NCBI GenBank assembly: GCA_015067495.1
Contig: SVMI01000008.1
Location: 1-64,000 of the forward strand
Direction of reading: 5' to 3'
Source of the DNA: Oscillospiraceae bacterium
Lineage (GTDB): Bacteria > Bacillota > Clostridia > Oscillospirales > Oscillospiraceae
DNA: 64,000 bases
Shown here: piece after piece, positions 53,388 through 62,610 of the stretch
Layout: each line of letters begins with the position of its first letter
How positions within the stretch are numbered: position 1 is the stretch's first letter
The notes under the pieces: generated by a model
Database searches by the model: none
Seen by the model: the letters and a program-made list of their open reading frames with translations, nothing else
What the model was told of the DNA's origin: nothing
Program-made: the position numbers and the translations under genes

Positions 53388-54081
53388 CCGGGATGCTTTA
53401 TTGACTGTTCTGAGCCGTGATCACGGGAAGCTGACCATAAAGGCGCGGGGTCTGCGCCGGAAAAACAGTCCCCTGATCGCGCCATGTCAGCTGTTGGCAT
53501 ACGGTGAATTTACGTTATTTGAATATCGCGGGATGTATACGATCAACGAGGCGCATGCCATTGAGCTGTTCCGTAACCTGCGCAGGGAGCTGACAAAGCT
53601 CTCCCTCGGTACGTATTTTGCACAGGTAACGGAAGTGATCTCCCAAGAGGATCTGCCCAATCCGCAGCTGCAATCGCTTCTGCTGAACAGTCTCTATGCG
53701 CTCTCGCAGCTGGATCTTTCGGAGAGTCTTGTGAAGGCTGCCTTTGAGATGCGCGCAGCCTGCCTTGCCGGATATACGCCGGATCTGTTCGGTTGTCGTG
53801 TCTGCGGTTCGCAGACGCCGGATCGCTTTGATCTTTCTGCCGGACAGCTGGAATGTCTCGGATGCAGAACAGGGGAATCGGACGGGATTCGTATGCCCGT
53901 TAATGTGGCTATGCTCCAGGCACTGCAGTATATCTCCGGCTGCGAATCTGGAAAGCTGTTTTCCTTTTCCCTTGGAGAAGAAAATCTTGAAAAGCTTTCC
54001 ACGCTGACGGAAGCCTATCTGTCCACACAGCTGGAACGAGGTTTTTCAACCCTCGATTTTTACAAATCGCTACTTATTTAG
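53338..54081 (+). CDS. recO: DNA repair protein RecO
   Basis: 247 aa. N-terminal OB fold (residues 1-80, KARGLRRKNSPLIAPCQLLAYGEF), a helical domain, and zinc motif CRVCGSQTPDR...LECLGCR (four Cys near 155-177). Loads RecA at gaps with RecR. Starts inside yqzL. The GGAGGAAAAGC Shine-Dalgarno lies within the yqzL frame. Confidence 0.92.
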   Translation: MYLTIRAIVLRVTDYNDRDALLTVLSRDHGKLTIKARGLRRKNSPLIAPCQLLAYGEFTLFEYRGMYTINEAHAIELFRNLRRELTKLSLGTYFAQVTEVISQEDLPNPQLQSLLLNSLYALSQLDLSESLVKAAFEMRAACLAGYTPDLFGCRVCGSQTPDRFDLSAGQLECLGCRTGESDGIRMPVNVAMLQALQYISGCESGKLFSFSLGEENLEKLSTLTEAYLSTQLERGFSTLDFYKSLLI

Positions 54082-54090
54082 GAGAGACAC

Positions 54091-56469
54091 ATGTCTGAAT
54101 TATATCAAAAATCTATCAGCAAGCTGGAGCTTCCTCTGGTTTTGGCGCGGCTTGCTGAATGCGCCAGCAGTGCCGGTGGCAAGCAGGCATGCCTGCAGCT
54201 GTGTCCCAGCTCGGATCTTGAAACTGTTCAGGAACTGCTGCAGCAGACAACGGATGCCTACAACTTGAGCACAAAGCGCGGAAATCCGATGTTTTCCGAT
54301 GTTACGGATGTTTCCGCTGCCTTGGAGCGTGCTGACATGGGCGGTTCGTTGCAGCCCATCGAGCTGCTTCGCATCGCCGGCGTTCTGCGTTCAGCACGAA
54401 CAGTGAAAGGTTATCTGTCGGAAGACGGCGAAAAGACCGTTTTGGACGAGCTTTTCCACGGGTTGACGCCCAATAAATATCTGGAAGACCGCATTTTCGG
54501 TGCGATCCTTTCGGAAGAAGAGATCGCCGATACCGCATCGCCGGCACTTTCGGACATCCGCCGCCATATGCGCATTCAGGCGGGGAAGATCCGTGACGGT
54601 TTGCAGAAGATCATTTCGTCGCCGGCTTTTTCCAAGTATTTGCGCGAACCGATCATCACCATTCGTCAGGGACGGTATGTAGTCCCGGTAAAAGCGGAGT
54701 GCAAAAATGACATTCCGGGTCTTGTGCATGACGTTTCCGCCACAGGTTCGACTTATTTCGTCGAGCCGATGAGCTCCGTTTCTGCCAACAACGCACTGCG
54801 TGAACTGGAATTGAAGGAGAAAAAGGAGATCGAACGAATTTTGGCAGAGCTTTCCGCAGAAGCTGCTGCCCACCGTGAGGATATCAACCTCAATTATTCG
54901 CTGCTGATCCGACTTGACGTGATCTTTGCGAAAGCAAAGCTGTCCTTCAAAATGAATGCATGGGCACCCCAAATGAACGAGGAAGGAAAGATCCTTCTTC
55001 GCAATGCAAGGCATCCTTTGATCGAGGCTCAGAAGGTCGTTCCGATCTCTCTTCGGCTCGGCTCGGACTTTGATACCATGATCATCACCGGCCCCAATAC
55101 CGGCGGTAAAACCGTTACACTCAAGACCATTGGTCTTTTGACCCTGATGGCGGAATGCGGTCTGCACATTCCCGCGGGGGATGGGAGCATGCTTTCTACC
55201 TTTGATGCGATCCTTGCGGATATTGGTGATGAGCAGTCCATTGCCCAGAGCCTTTCCACCTTCTCCAGCCATATGCGAACCATCGTTCAGATCGTGGAGC
55301 AGTGTGACGACAGAACCCTTGTTCTCTTTGACGAGTTGGGTGCCGGCACTGATCCTGCAGAGGGCGCAGCACTTGCGATCGCCTTGATCGAATTTGCCAG
55401 AAAAATGGGCAGCCGCGTTGCTGCCACGACTCACTATGCGGAGCTGAAGCTCTACGCCATGCGGACAAGCGGAGTCATCAATGCCTCCTGCGAATTCGAT
55501 GTGGAGACCCTGCAGCCGACGTACAAGCTGCTGATCGGCATCCCCGGCAAATCCAATGCATTCGCGATCTCCCGCAAGCTGGGGCTTCCTGAGTATATCC
55601 TCAAGGAAGCTGACGATCTGGTTGGCAAGAGCGATAAGGACTTTGAGGATGTCCTTTCCCAGCTGGAGCAGCAGCGTCAGCAGATGGAAGCTGCCCGTCA
55701 GGAGGCGGAAAAGCTCAGACTGGAAACGGAGCAGATCCGAAAGCAAAGCGAAGAGGCGCGTCTGAGCCTGCAGAAGGAGAAGGACAAGGCACTGGAAGAA
55801 GCACGCGCCGAAGCACGCAGGATCATTGAGGAGGCACGTACAGCTGCAAATCTGGCGGCAGAGGAATTTCGCGCGCTGCGCAAACAGCTCGCAGAAAACG
55901 CCGATACCACAGGCATCAATCAGCGTCAGGCTGAAGTGCGCCGCACCCTCAATGAGATGGAAGACCGTCTGCACGCCGCTCAACCCCAGCAGAAACGCCC
56001 TGAACCGAAGCGCGGCGTTCTCGTGGGTGATACTGTTGAGCTGCTGAAGCTTGGTACAAAGGCGAGCGTGATCGCCATCAACAAGGACGGCACGTATCAG
56101 CTGCAGGCAGGTATTCTGAAGCTGACGGCAAAGCCGGATGAGGTATATCTTCTGGAGGAGGATAATCCCTATCAGAAGCCCAAAGCCCGTCCCGCACATT
56201 CAGGACGGGAAATGAAGATGGAAGCTGCGCCCATGGAAGTGGATCTTCGGGGTATGGATGCGGTGGAAGCGATCTGCACCCTCGGCTTGTACCTCGACAA
56301 TGCCATGCGCTCCGGCATGAAGACAGTGCGCATCATCCACGGAAAGGGAACAGGCGTGCTGCGGCAGGCTGTCCATCAGGAGCTGAAGAAGAATAAGTTT
56401 ATCAAAACCTTCCGCCTCGGTGTTTACGGCGAGGGAGAGGATGGCGTTACCATAGCAGAATTCCGATGA
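54091..56469 (+). CDS. mutS2: Endonuclease MutS2
   Basis: 792 aa. MutS core ATPase with Walker A GPNTGGKTVTLKT (near residue 334), Walker B TLVLFDELGAGTDP (near 409), a long coiled coil (about 520-620), and a C-terminal Smr domain with LRGMDAVEAICTLG and HGKGTGVLRQAVHQ (near 750). Lacks the mismatch domain I. Suppresses homologous recombination and rescues collided ribosomes. Length usual (about 790). Confidence 0.95.
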   Translation: MSELYQKSISKLELPLVLARLAECASSAGGKQACLQLCPSSDLETVQELLQQTTDAYNLSTKRGNPMFSDVTDVSAALERADMGGSLQPIELLRIAGVLRSARTVKGYLSEDGEKTVLDELFHGLTPNKYLEDRIFGAILSEEEIADTASPALSDIRRHMRIQAGKIRDGLQKIISSPAFSKYLREPIITIRQGRYVVPVKAECKNDIPGLVHDVSATGSTYFVEPMSSVSANNALRELELKEKKEIERILAELSAEAAAHREDINLNYSLLIRLDVIFAKAKLSFKMNAWAPQMNEEGKILLRNARHPLIEAQKVVPISLRLGSDFDTMIITGPNTGGKTVTLKTIGLLTLMAECGLHIPAGDGSMLSTFDAILADIGDEQSIAQSLSTFSSHMRTIVQIVEQCDDRTLVLFDELGAGTDPAEGAALAIALIEFARKMGSRVAATTHYAELKLYAMRTSGVINASCEFDVETLQPTYKLLIGIPGKSNAFAISRKLGLPEYILKEADDLVGKSDKDFEDVLSQLEQQRQQMEAARQEAEKLRLETEQIRKQSEEARLSLQKEKDKALEEARAEARRIIEEARTAANLAAEEFRALRKQLAENADTTGINQRQAEVRRTLNEMEDRLHAAQPQQKRPEPKRGVLVGDTVELLKLGTKASVIAINKDGTYQLQAGILKLTAKPDEVYLLEEDNPYQKPKARPAHSGREMKMEAAPMEVDLRGMDAVEAICTLGLYLDNAMRSGMKTVRIIHGKGTGVLRQAVHQELKKNKFIKTFRLGVYGEGEDGVTIAEFR

Positions 56470-56526
56470 AAGATTCCATAATTTTACAGCATTTCTTTTC
56501 CATAATGTAAAAATTAAGGTTTATGG

Positions 56527-56554
56527 TTGACTTTTCCCGGAAATTTGTTATCAT
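56527..56554 (+). promoter_or_regulatory. Promoter of the HPr-like gene
   Basis: -35 TTGACT (56527-56532), 16-nt spacer, -10 TATCAT (56549-56554). Confidence 0.65.
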
Positions 56555-56589
56555 ATTATTATGACTTCCACCAGAAGAGGAGTGAAGAT

Positions 56590-56850
56590 ATGTTCAGCAA
56601 GGAAATCATCGTTCGTTGCGAATCCGGCCTGCATAACCGTCAGGCTACATACTTCGTGCAGAAGGCCAATGAGTTTGAAAGCAGCATCTACCTGCAGAGT
56701 GATAATCGCAGGATGAATGCAAAAAGTCTGCTCGGTATCATGTCGTTGGGTATTGTAACGGGTGCAACTGTTACTCTGTCCGCCGTCGGATCGGATGCAG
56801 AAGCCGCTGTGAATGCGCTGGAAGTTCTGCTTTCGCGGGATGTTGACTGA
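56590..56850 (+). CDS. HPr/Crh-family phosphocarrier-like protein with atypical His loop
   Basis: 86 aa, length of HPr (85-88). SGLHNRQA (near residues 12-19) keeps the phosphorylatable His and the Arg but has Asn for the usual Ala and Gln for the usual Pro of GLHARPA. The regulatory Ser region KSLLGIMSLGI (Ser46-like, near 44) and VTLSAVGSDAEAA are conserved. ATG at 56590 after AAGAGGAGTG. Possibly a Crh-like regulatory paralogue rather than a PTS carrier. Followed by a terminator, so it is separate from uvrC. Confidence 0.82.
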   Translation: MFSKEIIVRCESGLHNRQATYFVQKANEFESSIYLQSDNRRMNAKSLLGIMSLGIVTGATVTLSAVGSDAEAAVNALEVLLSRDVD

Positions 56851-56864
56851 TAACGAATGTATCT

Positions 56865-56910
56865 GACCCGCCTCAATGCCCCTTATTCGAGCATTGAGGC
56901 GGTCTTGTTT
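56865..56910 (+). terminator. Terminator after the HPr-like gene
   Basis: GACCCGCCTCAATGC pairs with GCATTGAGGCGGTC (one bulge, 11-nt loop) followed by TTGTTT. Starts 14 bases after the HPr stop. uvrC starts 11 bases later. Confidence 0.75.
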
Positions 56911-56920
56911 AGGTGAGATC

Positions 56921-58750
56921 ATGACCCATGACGAATTGAAGGAAAAAGCACTGAGCCTTCCGTATGCGCCGGGTGTTTATATCATGCGCAACAAGGATGA
57001 CAAGGTCATCTATGTGGGCAAGGCGAAAAAACTAAAGAACCGTGTCACGCAGTATTTTCAGGATACCGCATCCCATACACCGAAGACCCGTATCATGGTC
57101 AGCAAGATCGACCGTTTTGAGGTCATTGTTGCGGCATCGGAATTTGAAGCACTGGTGCTGGAATGCTCCCTGATCAAGCGGTATATGCCAAAATACAACA
57201 TCCTTTTGAAGGATGACAAGGGCTATCCCTTCGTGCGCTTGGATCTGAAGCAGGATTATCCGCGGATGAGCATGGTGCCGCGCATCAGCGATGACGGCGC
57301 AACCTATTATGGTCCCTTTGGCAGCCGCGGCGTAACCCAGAGTATCATGGAAGCAATTACCAAGACCCTGAAGCTTCCCGATTGCGCCCGGGAGTTTCCC
57401 CGTGATATCGGAAAGGGAAGACCCTGCCTGAATTATCACATGAAGCAATGTGCCGGCTGGTGTCAGGGCTTATCGACCATGGTGGACTACCGCAGCCGAA
57501 TCGATCAGGCGCGGCAGCTGCTGCAGGGCAACTACAAATCCGTCGCTGCACAGATCCGTGAGCAGATGCTCGCCGCCGCGGATGCATTGAATTTCGAATT
57601 GGCTGCCAGCCTCCGTGATCGGCTGAACGCAGTGGAGAACCTCAGCCAGAAGCAGCTTGTTACCACTGCAGGTATCGCTGATACGGATGTTGTGGGTTAT
57701 GCACAAACGGAAACGAAAGCATGCTTCGCTGTACTGCATTTTTCCGGCGGAAACCTGCTGGACAAGGAATACGAAGTTTTTCCGCTGCCGGATGATAAGC
57801 ATGAAGCTGTCAGCAGCCTTCTCAAGCAGTTTTATCTCAGCCGCGGATTGCCGCCCAAGCGTGTCCTCTTGCCATTTGCACTGGAGGATGCTTCGCTCTT
57901 TTCTGAGTTGATGGAGCAGCAGTCAGGGCGCAAGCCAAAACTGATCGTCCCGCAGCGGGGAAATAACATGCAGCTGGTGGAGCTTGCTATCAAAAATGCC
58001 TATGAAGAGGCGAGGCGCTTGACCGACAAGGATGAAAAACACTCCGCAACGGTGCAGCTGCTGGGAAAAATGCTCTCCATCGAACCGCCCATGCGGATCG
58101 AATCCTACGACATTTCGAACATTTCCGGCACAGATATCGTGGCAAGTATGGTAGTCTTTGAGGACGGTAAGCCCAAGAAGAGCGAGTACAAGAAATTCCG
58201 CATTGAGGGCTTATCGGATCAGGATGACTACGCATCCATGTGTCAGGTGATCCTGCGCAGATTTACCCACTTTGTTAGCGGTGACAAGGGATTTGATGCC
58301 GCGCCGGATCTTTTGCTGATCGATGGCGGCGTCAACCATGCCAACGTGGCACTGGAGGCACTACGTTCTCTTGATCTGCACTTCCCGGTGTTTGGCATGG
58401 TCAAGGATGACCGACACCGCACAAGGGCACTGGTGACGCCGGACGGGCTGGAGATCAGCATCGATGCAAATCAAACGGTTTTCTCCTTCGTTGGTACGAT
58501 CCAAGAGGAGACCCACCGTTTTGCCATCACTTATCATCGGCAGCTTCGCAGCAAACGACTGCGCTATTCGGCTTTGGATGCCATCGAGGGCATCGGACCA
58601 AAACGCAAAGAAGACCTTTTGAAGCATTTCAAATCCCTGACTGCGATCGCTCACGCGACATTGCCGGAGCTGGAGCGGTTTTTGCCGAAAAATACCGCCC
58701 GTGCAGTTTACGAACATTTTCACAAATCAAGCGAGGAAACGGATCCATGA
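56921..58750 (+). CDS. uvrC: Excinuclease ABC subunit C
   Basis: 609 aa. GIY-YIG nuclease domain (residues 10-90; PYAPGVYIMRNKDDKVIYVGKAK), UVR domain near 205-240, RNase-H-like EndoV domain (IESYDISNISGTDIV near 390) and C-terminal helix-hairpin-helix pair. Cuts both sides of lesions with UvrAB. The start at 56921 is preceded by TAGGTGAGATC; earlier in-frame codons fall in the terminator. Stop overlaps rsmD (ATGA). Confidence 0.95.
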   Translation: MTHDELKEKALSLPYAPGVYIMRNKDDKVIYVGKAKKLKNRVTQYFQDTASHTPKTRIMVSKIDRFEVIVAASEFEALVLECSLIKRYMPKYNILLKDDKGYPFVRLDLKQDYPRMSMVPRISDDGATYYGPFGSRGVTQSIMEAITKTLKLPDCAREFPRDIGKGRPCLNYHMKQCAGWCQGLSTMVDYRSRIDQARQLLQGNYKSVAAQIREQMLAAADALNFELAASLRDRLNAVENLSQKQLVTTAGIADTDVVGYAQTETKACFAVLHFSGGNLLDKEYEVFPLPDDKHEAVSSLLKQFYLSRGLPPKRVLLPFALEDASLFSELMEQQSGRKPKLIVPQRGNNMQLVELAIKNAYEEARRLTDKDEKHSATVQLLGKMLSIEPPMRIESYDISNISGTDIVASMVVFEDGKPKKSEYKKFRIEGLSDQDDYASMCQVILRRFTHFVSGDKGFDAAPDLLLIDGGVNHANVALEALRSLDLHFPVFGMVKDDRHRTRALVTPDGLEISIDANQTVFSFVGTIQEETHRFAITYHRQLRSKRLRYSALDAIEGIGPKRKEDLLKHFKSLTAIAHATLPELERFLPKNTARAVYEHFHKSSEETDP

Positions 58751-59289
58751 GAGTCATCACCGGAAAGGCGAGGGGAGTTGTCCTGAAAACGCCGGAGGGT
58801 CTGCAGACCAGACCGACAACGGACAGAGTCAAGGAAGCTCTTTTCAGCATCATTCAATTTGATATTCCCGGCGCAAGGGTTCTCGATCTGTTTGGCGGCT
58901 CGGGACAGCTGGGGATCGAGGCACTCAGCAGGGGAGCGAAGCATGCCGTTTTCGTTGACGCATCCGAGCAAGCCTGCCGTCTGATCAGAGAAAATCTTCG
59001 CCGCACCAAGCTGGAAGGGGAGGCACAGGTCATCCGCAGTGATTATCTGCAGTACCTTGAACGTTGCCGCGAAAAATTTGATTTGATTCTCTTAGATCCC
59101 CCTTATGCCGAAATTTTTTTAGAAAATTCGCTAAAAAAGATATCAGAAATTGACATTTTGCAATCTGGTGGTATAATAGTTGCGGAACGCCCTGTTGAAA
59201 AGGCATTGGATTGCACTTTTGACGGCTTTTCCCGTTCCAAGGATTACAAATACGGCAACACCTTGCTGACGCTTTATCGCAAGGACTGA
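58747..59289 (+). CDS. rsmD: 16S rRNA (guanine966-N2)-methyltransferase RsmD
   Basis: 180 aa. Rossmann SAM-binding VLDLFGGSGQLGIEALSRGA (near residues 42-61) and catalytic NPPY-type DPPYAE in LILLDPPYAE (near 118). Also known as YhhF-like. Translationally coupled to uvrC and followed 9 bases later by coaD, the usual rsmD-coaD arrangement. Confidence 0.94.
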   Translation: MRVITGKARGVVLKTPEGLQTRPTTDRVKEALFSIIQFDIPGARVLDLFGGSGQLGIEALSRGAKHAVFVDASEQACRLIRENLRRTKLEGEAQVIRSDYLQYLERCREKFDLILLDPPYAEIFLENSLKKISEIDILQSGGIIVAERPVEKALDCTFDGFSRSKDYKYGNTLLTLYRKD

Positions 59290-59298
59290 GGATCTTTT

Positions 59299-59796
59299 AT
59301 GAAGATTGCGATTTATCCGGGCAGCTTTGACCCGATCACCTGCGGTCATTTGAATATCATCCGCCGCGCATCCAATATTTTTGACAAGTTGATCGTCTGC
59401 GTGATGATCAATGCGGCAAAAAACCCTATGTTTTCTCTTTCTGAGCGCGTCGATATGATCCGTAAGGTCACTGCTGACCTTCCTAATGTGGAAGTGGATT
59501 CTTCCGACTCTCTCTTGGCAGAGTATGCCAAGGAAAAAGGCAGCTGTGTGATCATCAAGGGGCTGCGCGCCGGCTCTGATTTTGAAAATGAATTTCAGAT
59601 GGCAATGATCAATCGCAAAATCAATCCCAATCTTGACACCATGTTCCTGACTGCTGAGCACGAGTATATGTACATGAGCTCCAGCACTGTCAAGGAATTG
59701 GCGGCTTACAACGTAGACCTGTCCGGATTCCTCCCTGAGGAGATCATTCCGGATTTTCAAAAACGCATATCCACTAATCATCAAGGAGGAAAATAA
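59299..59796 (+). CDS. coaD: Phosphopantetheine adenylyltransferase
   Basis: 165-aa nucleotidyltransferase of coenzyme A synthesis. YPGSFDPITCGHLNIIRRA (residues 5-23) holds the T/H-x-G-H motif, and EYMYMSSSTVKELAAY (near 120) is the ISSS-type ATP site. Length normal (about 160). Acts with CoaX (12599). Confidence 0.96.
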   Translation: MKIAIYPGSFDPITCGHLNIIRRASNIFDKLIVCVMINAAKNPMFSLSERVDMIRKVTADLPNVEVDSSDSLLAEYAKEKGSCVIIKGLRAGSDFENEFQMAMINRKINPNLDTMFLTAEHEYMYMSSSTVKELAAYNVDLSGFLPEEIIPDFQKRISTNHQGGK

Positions 59797-59799
59797 ATT

Positions 59800-60303
59800 A
59801 TGAACGAGCAACACATTGAGGATATTATCAGCGCCCTGTATGACATGATTCAGGACGCACGTGCGCTGCCTCTGGGCGCAGACAAGTGCATTCTGGAGCG
59901 TGACAAGGCTCTGGATATGCTGGACGAGATCATCGCTCAGCTGCCCGCAGAGCTGAAGCAGTCCCGCACCATCGTGGAATCCCGCAACGAACTGATCGGT
60001 CAGGCTCGCCGTGAGGCTGAGAGCATCGTCCGTCAGGCTCAGCAGGAAGCCAAGGAGCTGGTGGCTGAGGAGGCTATTTATCAGGAAGCACGCCGTCAGT
60101 GCCAGGAGATGTTCAACAAGACTCAGGCTCGCATTGCCGAGCTGCGTAAGGTCAGCAACGAGTATATGGATGAGGCTCTGCGCCGTACTGAAGAAGCCAT
60201 TGCCCAGTCTCTCAACGAGGTTCGTGAGACCCGCTCCAAGTTCCATGCTCTGACCGAGGCACAGGACAATCGTCCCGCTGCTTCCGCTTCTGAAGAAGCC
60301 TAA
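59800..60303 (+). CDS. Coiled-coil protein downstream of coaD
   Basis: 167 aa, almost entirely predicted alpha-helical. A long heptad-rich coil spans about residues 55-150 (ESRNELIGQARREAESIVRQAQQEAKELVAE), resembling ATP-synthase b-subunit or DivIVA-like stalks; the tail is Ala/Ser-rich and acidic. No membrane segment. AGGAGG 10 bases before the ATG. Such proteins sit after coaD in many clostridia; their role is not established. Confidence 0.75.
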   Translation: MNEQHIEDIISALYDMIQDARALPLGADKCILERDKALDMLDEIIAQLPAELKQSRTIVESRNELIGQARREAESIVRQAQQEAKELVAEEAIYQEARRQCQEMFNKTQARIAELRKVSNEYMDEALRRTEEAIAQSLNEVRETRSKFHALTEAQDNRPAASASEEA

Positions 60304-60316
60304 AGCTGAAATATAG

Positions 60317-60349
60317 AAAAACAGCTCAAATATTTTGAGCTGTTTTTTT
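60317..60349 (+). terminator. Terminator after the rsmD-coaD operon
   Basis: AAAAACAGCTCAAA / TTTTGAGCTGTTTTTTT hairpin. Confidence 0.88.
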
Positions 60350-60366
60350 GAGATTGGAGGACTTTT

Positions 60367-62061
60367 ATGAATTACATGGATCGTTACGCATTCTGGTGCA
60401 GTGCAATGCTGCCCAAAGAGGTTCAGGACGAACTGAAAAGTATCGCAAATGATGAAGAGGAGTTGAAGAGCCGTTTTGGCAGTGACCTGCAGTTCGGCAC
60501 TGCCGGTATGCGCGGCGTTATGGGGGTTGGCAGCAACCGTCTGAACCGCTACACTGTCCGTAGAGCGGCGCAGGGTATGGCAGCATGGCTTTCCGAAACA
60601 GATCTTCCCCAAAAAGCAGCGATCGCCTACGATTCCAGACATAACTCCCAGCTGTTTGCGGAGGTCTGCGCCGTTGCGTTGGCTGAAGCAGGCATCGAAA
60701 CTTATTTGTACGATCGTTTGGCACCGACTCCTATGTTATCCTTTGCGGTGCGTGAGCTGGGCTGCGGCTGCGGCATCGTTATTTCCGCGAGCCACAACGC
60801 CGGCACTTATAACGGCATCAAGTGCTACGGTCCTGACGGCTGCCAGATGACCGATGAGCCTGCTGCTGTTGTGACCGAAAAGATCGGAGCTATTGATTTC
60901 TTTATCCCTGAATCAAAGGATTTTGCAGCTTTCCTTGCAGAAGGTACTGTTAAATACATCGATCAGAGCATCTGGGAGAAGTATTACCAAACAGTAATGG
61001 CAGAAGCAGTTGATCCCGCAATTATTACAAAAGCTGGCTTGAACATCGTCTACACGCCCCTTTGCGGTACGGGTAATGAGCCTGTACGTGAAATCCTCGG
61101 TCGTCTGGGCGTGAACATCCATGTTGTGGCGTGTCAGGAAAAGCCTGACGGCGATTTCAAGACCTGCGAGTATCCCAATCCAGAAACGGACGCTGCACTG
61201 AATGAGAGCTACAAGGTAGCCCGTCAGGTGCCCTGTGATGTTATTCTCGGCACCGACCCGGACGCTGACCGCGTTGCGATCGCTGTTCCGACTGCTGACG
61301 GTTTCCGCAAGCTGTCCGGCAATGAATTGGGCTGTATGCTGCTGGATTATATCCTGAGCGCAAGATCTGCCCGCGGAGATCTGCCGGAAGGCGGTGAGGT
61401 GATCCGCTCTATCGTCACAACACCCATGGCTGACCGCATCGCTGCTTATTACGGCGTTGCAATGAAGCCCGTTTTGACCGGCTTCAAGTATATCGGCGGC
61501 GAGATCCTCGCGCTGGAGGAGAAGGGCGAAGAGCAGAAGTATATCTTCGGCTTTGAAGAGAGCTGCGGCTATCTGAAGGGTACCTATGCCCGTGATAAGG
61601 ATGCGGTTGTGGCATCGATGCTGGTTTGCGAAATGGCCGCAGCTCTGAAGCAGCGTGGCAAGACCGTTCTGGAGGCGCTGGAAGACCTTTATAAGACCCA
61701 CGGCTATTTCCTTGCCTACGTCCAGAATATCGAACTCAAGGGCGCTGATGCCATGGAGAAGGCAGCTGCTATGATGGCAGATCTGCGCAGCAATATGCCC
61801 GAAACCATCGGCGGCGCAGCAGTGACGAAGGTGAATGATTACAAAAGCAGCATTTCTCTCGACCTATCGACTGGAGAGGAAGAATCCATCAACCTCCCCA
61901 AATCCAACGTCTTGGAAATGATCCTCGGGGATCGGGGAAGCGTAATTGCCCGTCCCTCCGGCACAGAGCCGAAGGTGAAGTTCTATTATTCCGCTGTCGG
62001 TGCAACCTACGCGGAAGCAAAGAGCCTTCTTGATGCAATGGTTGCCCAGTTTTCAAAATAA
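60367..62061 (+). CDS. pgcA: Phosphoglucomutase/phosphomannomutase
   Basis: 564-aa alpha-D-phosphohexomutase. Catalytic Ser in IVISASHNAGTYNGIKCYG (near residue 138), Mg-binding GTDPDADRVAI (near 297), sugar-binding FGFEESCGYL (near 397) and C-terminal phosphate loop RPSGTEPKVKFYY (near 524). Converts glucose-1-phosphate and glucose-6-phosphate. Length is that of the long bacterial PgcA subfamily. Monocistronic with terminators on both sides. Confidence 0.93.
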   Translation: MNYMDRYAFWCSAMLPKEVQDELKSIANDEEELKSRFGSDLQFGTAGMRGVMGVGSNRLNRYTVRRAAQGMAAWLSETDLPQKAAIAYDSRHNSQLFAEVCAVALAEAGIETYLYDRLAPTPMLSFAVRELGCGCGIVISASHNAGTYNGIKCYGPDGCQMTDEPAAVVTEKIGAIDFFIPESKDFAAFLAEGTVKYIDQSIWEKYYQTVMAEAVDPAIITKAGLNIVYTPLCGTGNEPVREILGRLGVNIHVVACQEKPDGDFKTCEYPNPETDAALNESYKVARQVPCDVILGTDPDADRVAIAVPTADGFRKLSGNELGCMLLDYILSARSARGDLPEGGEVIRSIVTTPMADRIAAYYGVAMKPVLTGFKYIGGEILALEEKGEEQKYIFGFEESCGYLKGTYARDKDAVVASMLVCEMAAALKQRGKTVLEALEDLYKTHGYFLAYVQNIELKGADAMEKAAAMMADLRSNMPETIGGAAVTKVNDYKSSISLDLSTGEEESINLPKSNVLEMILGDRGSVIARPSGTEPKVKFYYSAVGATYAEAKSLLDAMVAQFSK

Positions 62062-62072
62062 GAAATTTTCCC

Positions 62073-62108
62073 AACAGGAGCGATTATGTCGCTCCTGTTC
62101 TATTTTTT
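62073..62108 (+). terminator. Terminator of pgcA
   Basis: AACAGGAGCGA-TTATG-TCGCTCCTGTT followed by CTATTTTTT. Confidence 0.85.
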
Positions 62109-62144
62109 CGGAAATGCAATACCTTGTACCAAGGGGTGATATCT

Positions 62145-62564
62145 GTGTATAAAACCAAACCAAAAGGTACGGCAAAAGCAATTCCGATCGGGCTGGCAAT
62201 CGGAGGATGTGTCAGTCTGATCATTACACTGATCGGCTCAGCGTTGCTTTCTTATCTTGCTCTGTCAGAGGTAATAGGGGAACAGGGGATCGGATACGGT
62301 TCAATGATAATCCTTCTGGTCGCATCCATCGCGGGAGCATTGACGGCTGAACGCAGTGTTCAAAAACAGCGGTTGCAAATCAGTCTGATGTCGTCGGCGT
62401 TATACTATCTGATCCTGATCGGAATAACTGCGCTCTTCTTCGGAGGGGAGTACAGCGGGATGGGGGTCAGCGCATTGATCGTGGTAGCCGGTGGATTGCT
62501 GGTTGCTTTTTTTCCGGGAAAGGAAAGTGGAAAAATCAGGTTCCGAAAAAGGCAATATCGTTAA
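62145..62564 (+). CDS. Small four-helix membrane protein (TIGR04086-like)
   Basis: 139 aa starting at GTG 62145 after AAGGGGTGAT. Four hydrophobic helices (about residues 14-34, 48-67, 80-102, 108-127) with a small polar loop and basic C-terminus GKESGKIRFRKRQYR. Length and topology fit the TIGR04086 family of clostridial membrane proteins. No catalytic motif. Monocistronic. Confidence 0.68.
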   Translation: MYKTKPKGTAKAIPIGLAIGGCVSLIITLIGSALLSYLALSEVIGEQGIGYGSMIILLVASIAGALTAERSVQKQRLQISLMSSALYYLILIGITALFFGGEYSGMGVSALIVVAGGLLVAFFPGKESGKIRFRKRQYR

Positions 62565-62578
62565 CTTGTACAAAAAAT

Positions 62579-62609
62579 ACCGCCCGGTAAGTAAAATTTA
62601 CCGGGCGGT
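62579..62609 (+). terminator. Terminator of the membrane protein gene
   Basis: ACCGCCCGGTAA / TTACCGGGCGGT around a 7-nt loop followed by TACATTTTG. Confidence 0.75.
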
Positions 62610-62610
62610 T

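Noticed and set aside
54391..56199. 602-codon minus-strand frame opposite mutS2
   Set aside because: Shadow of MutS2 codons; Leu/Gln-rich translation without motifs or a Shine-Dalgarno.
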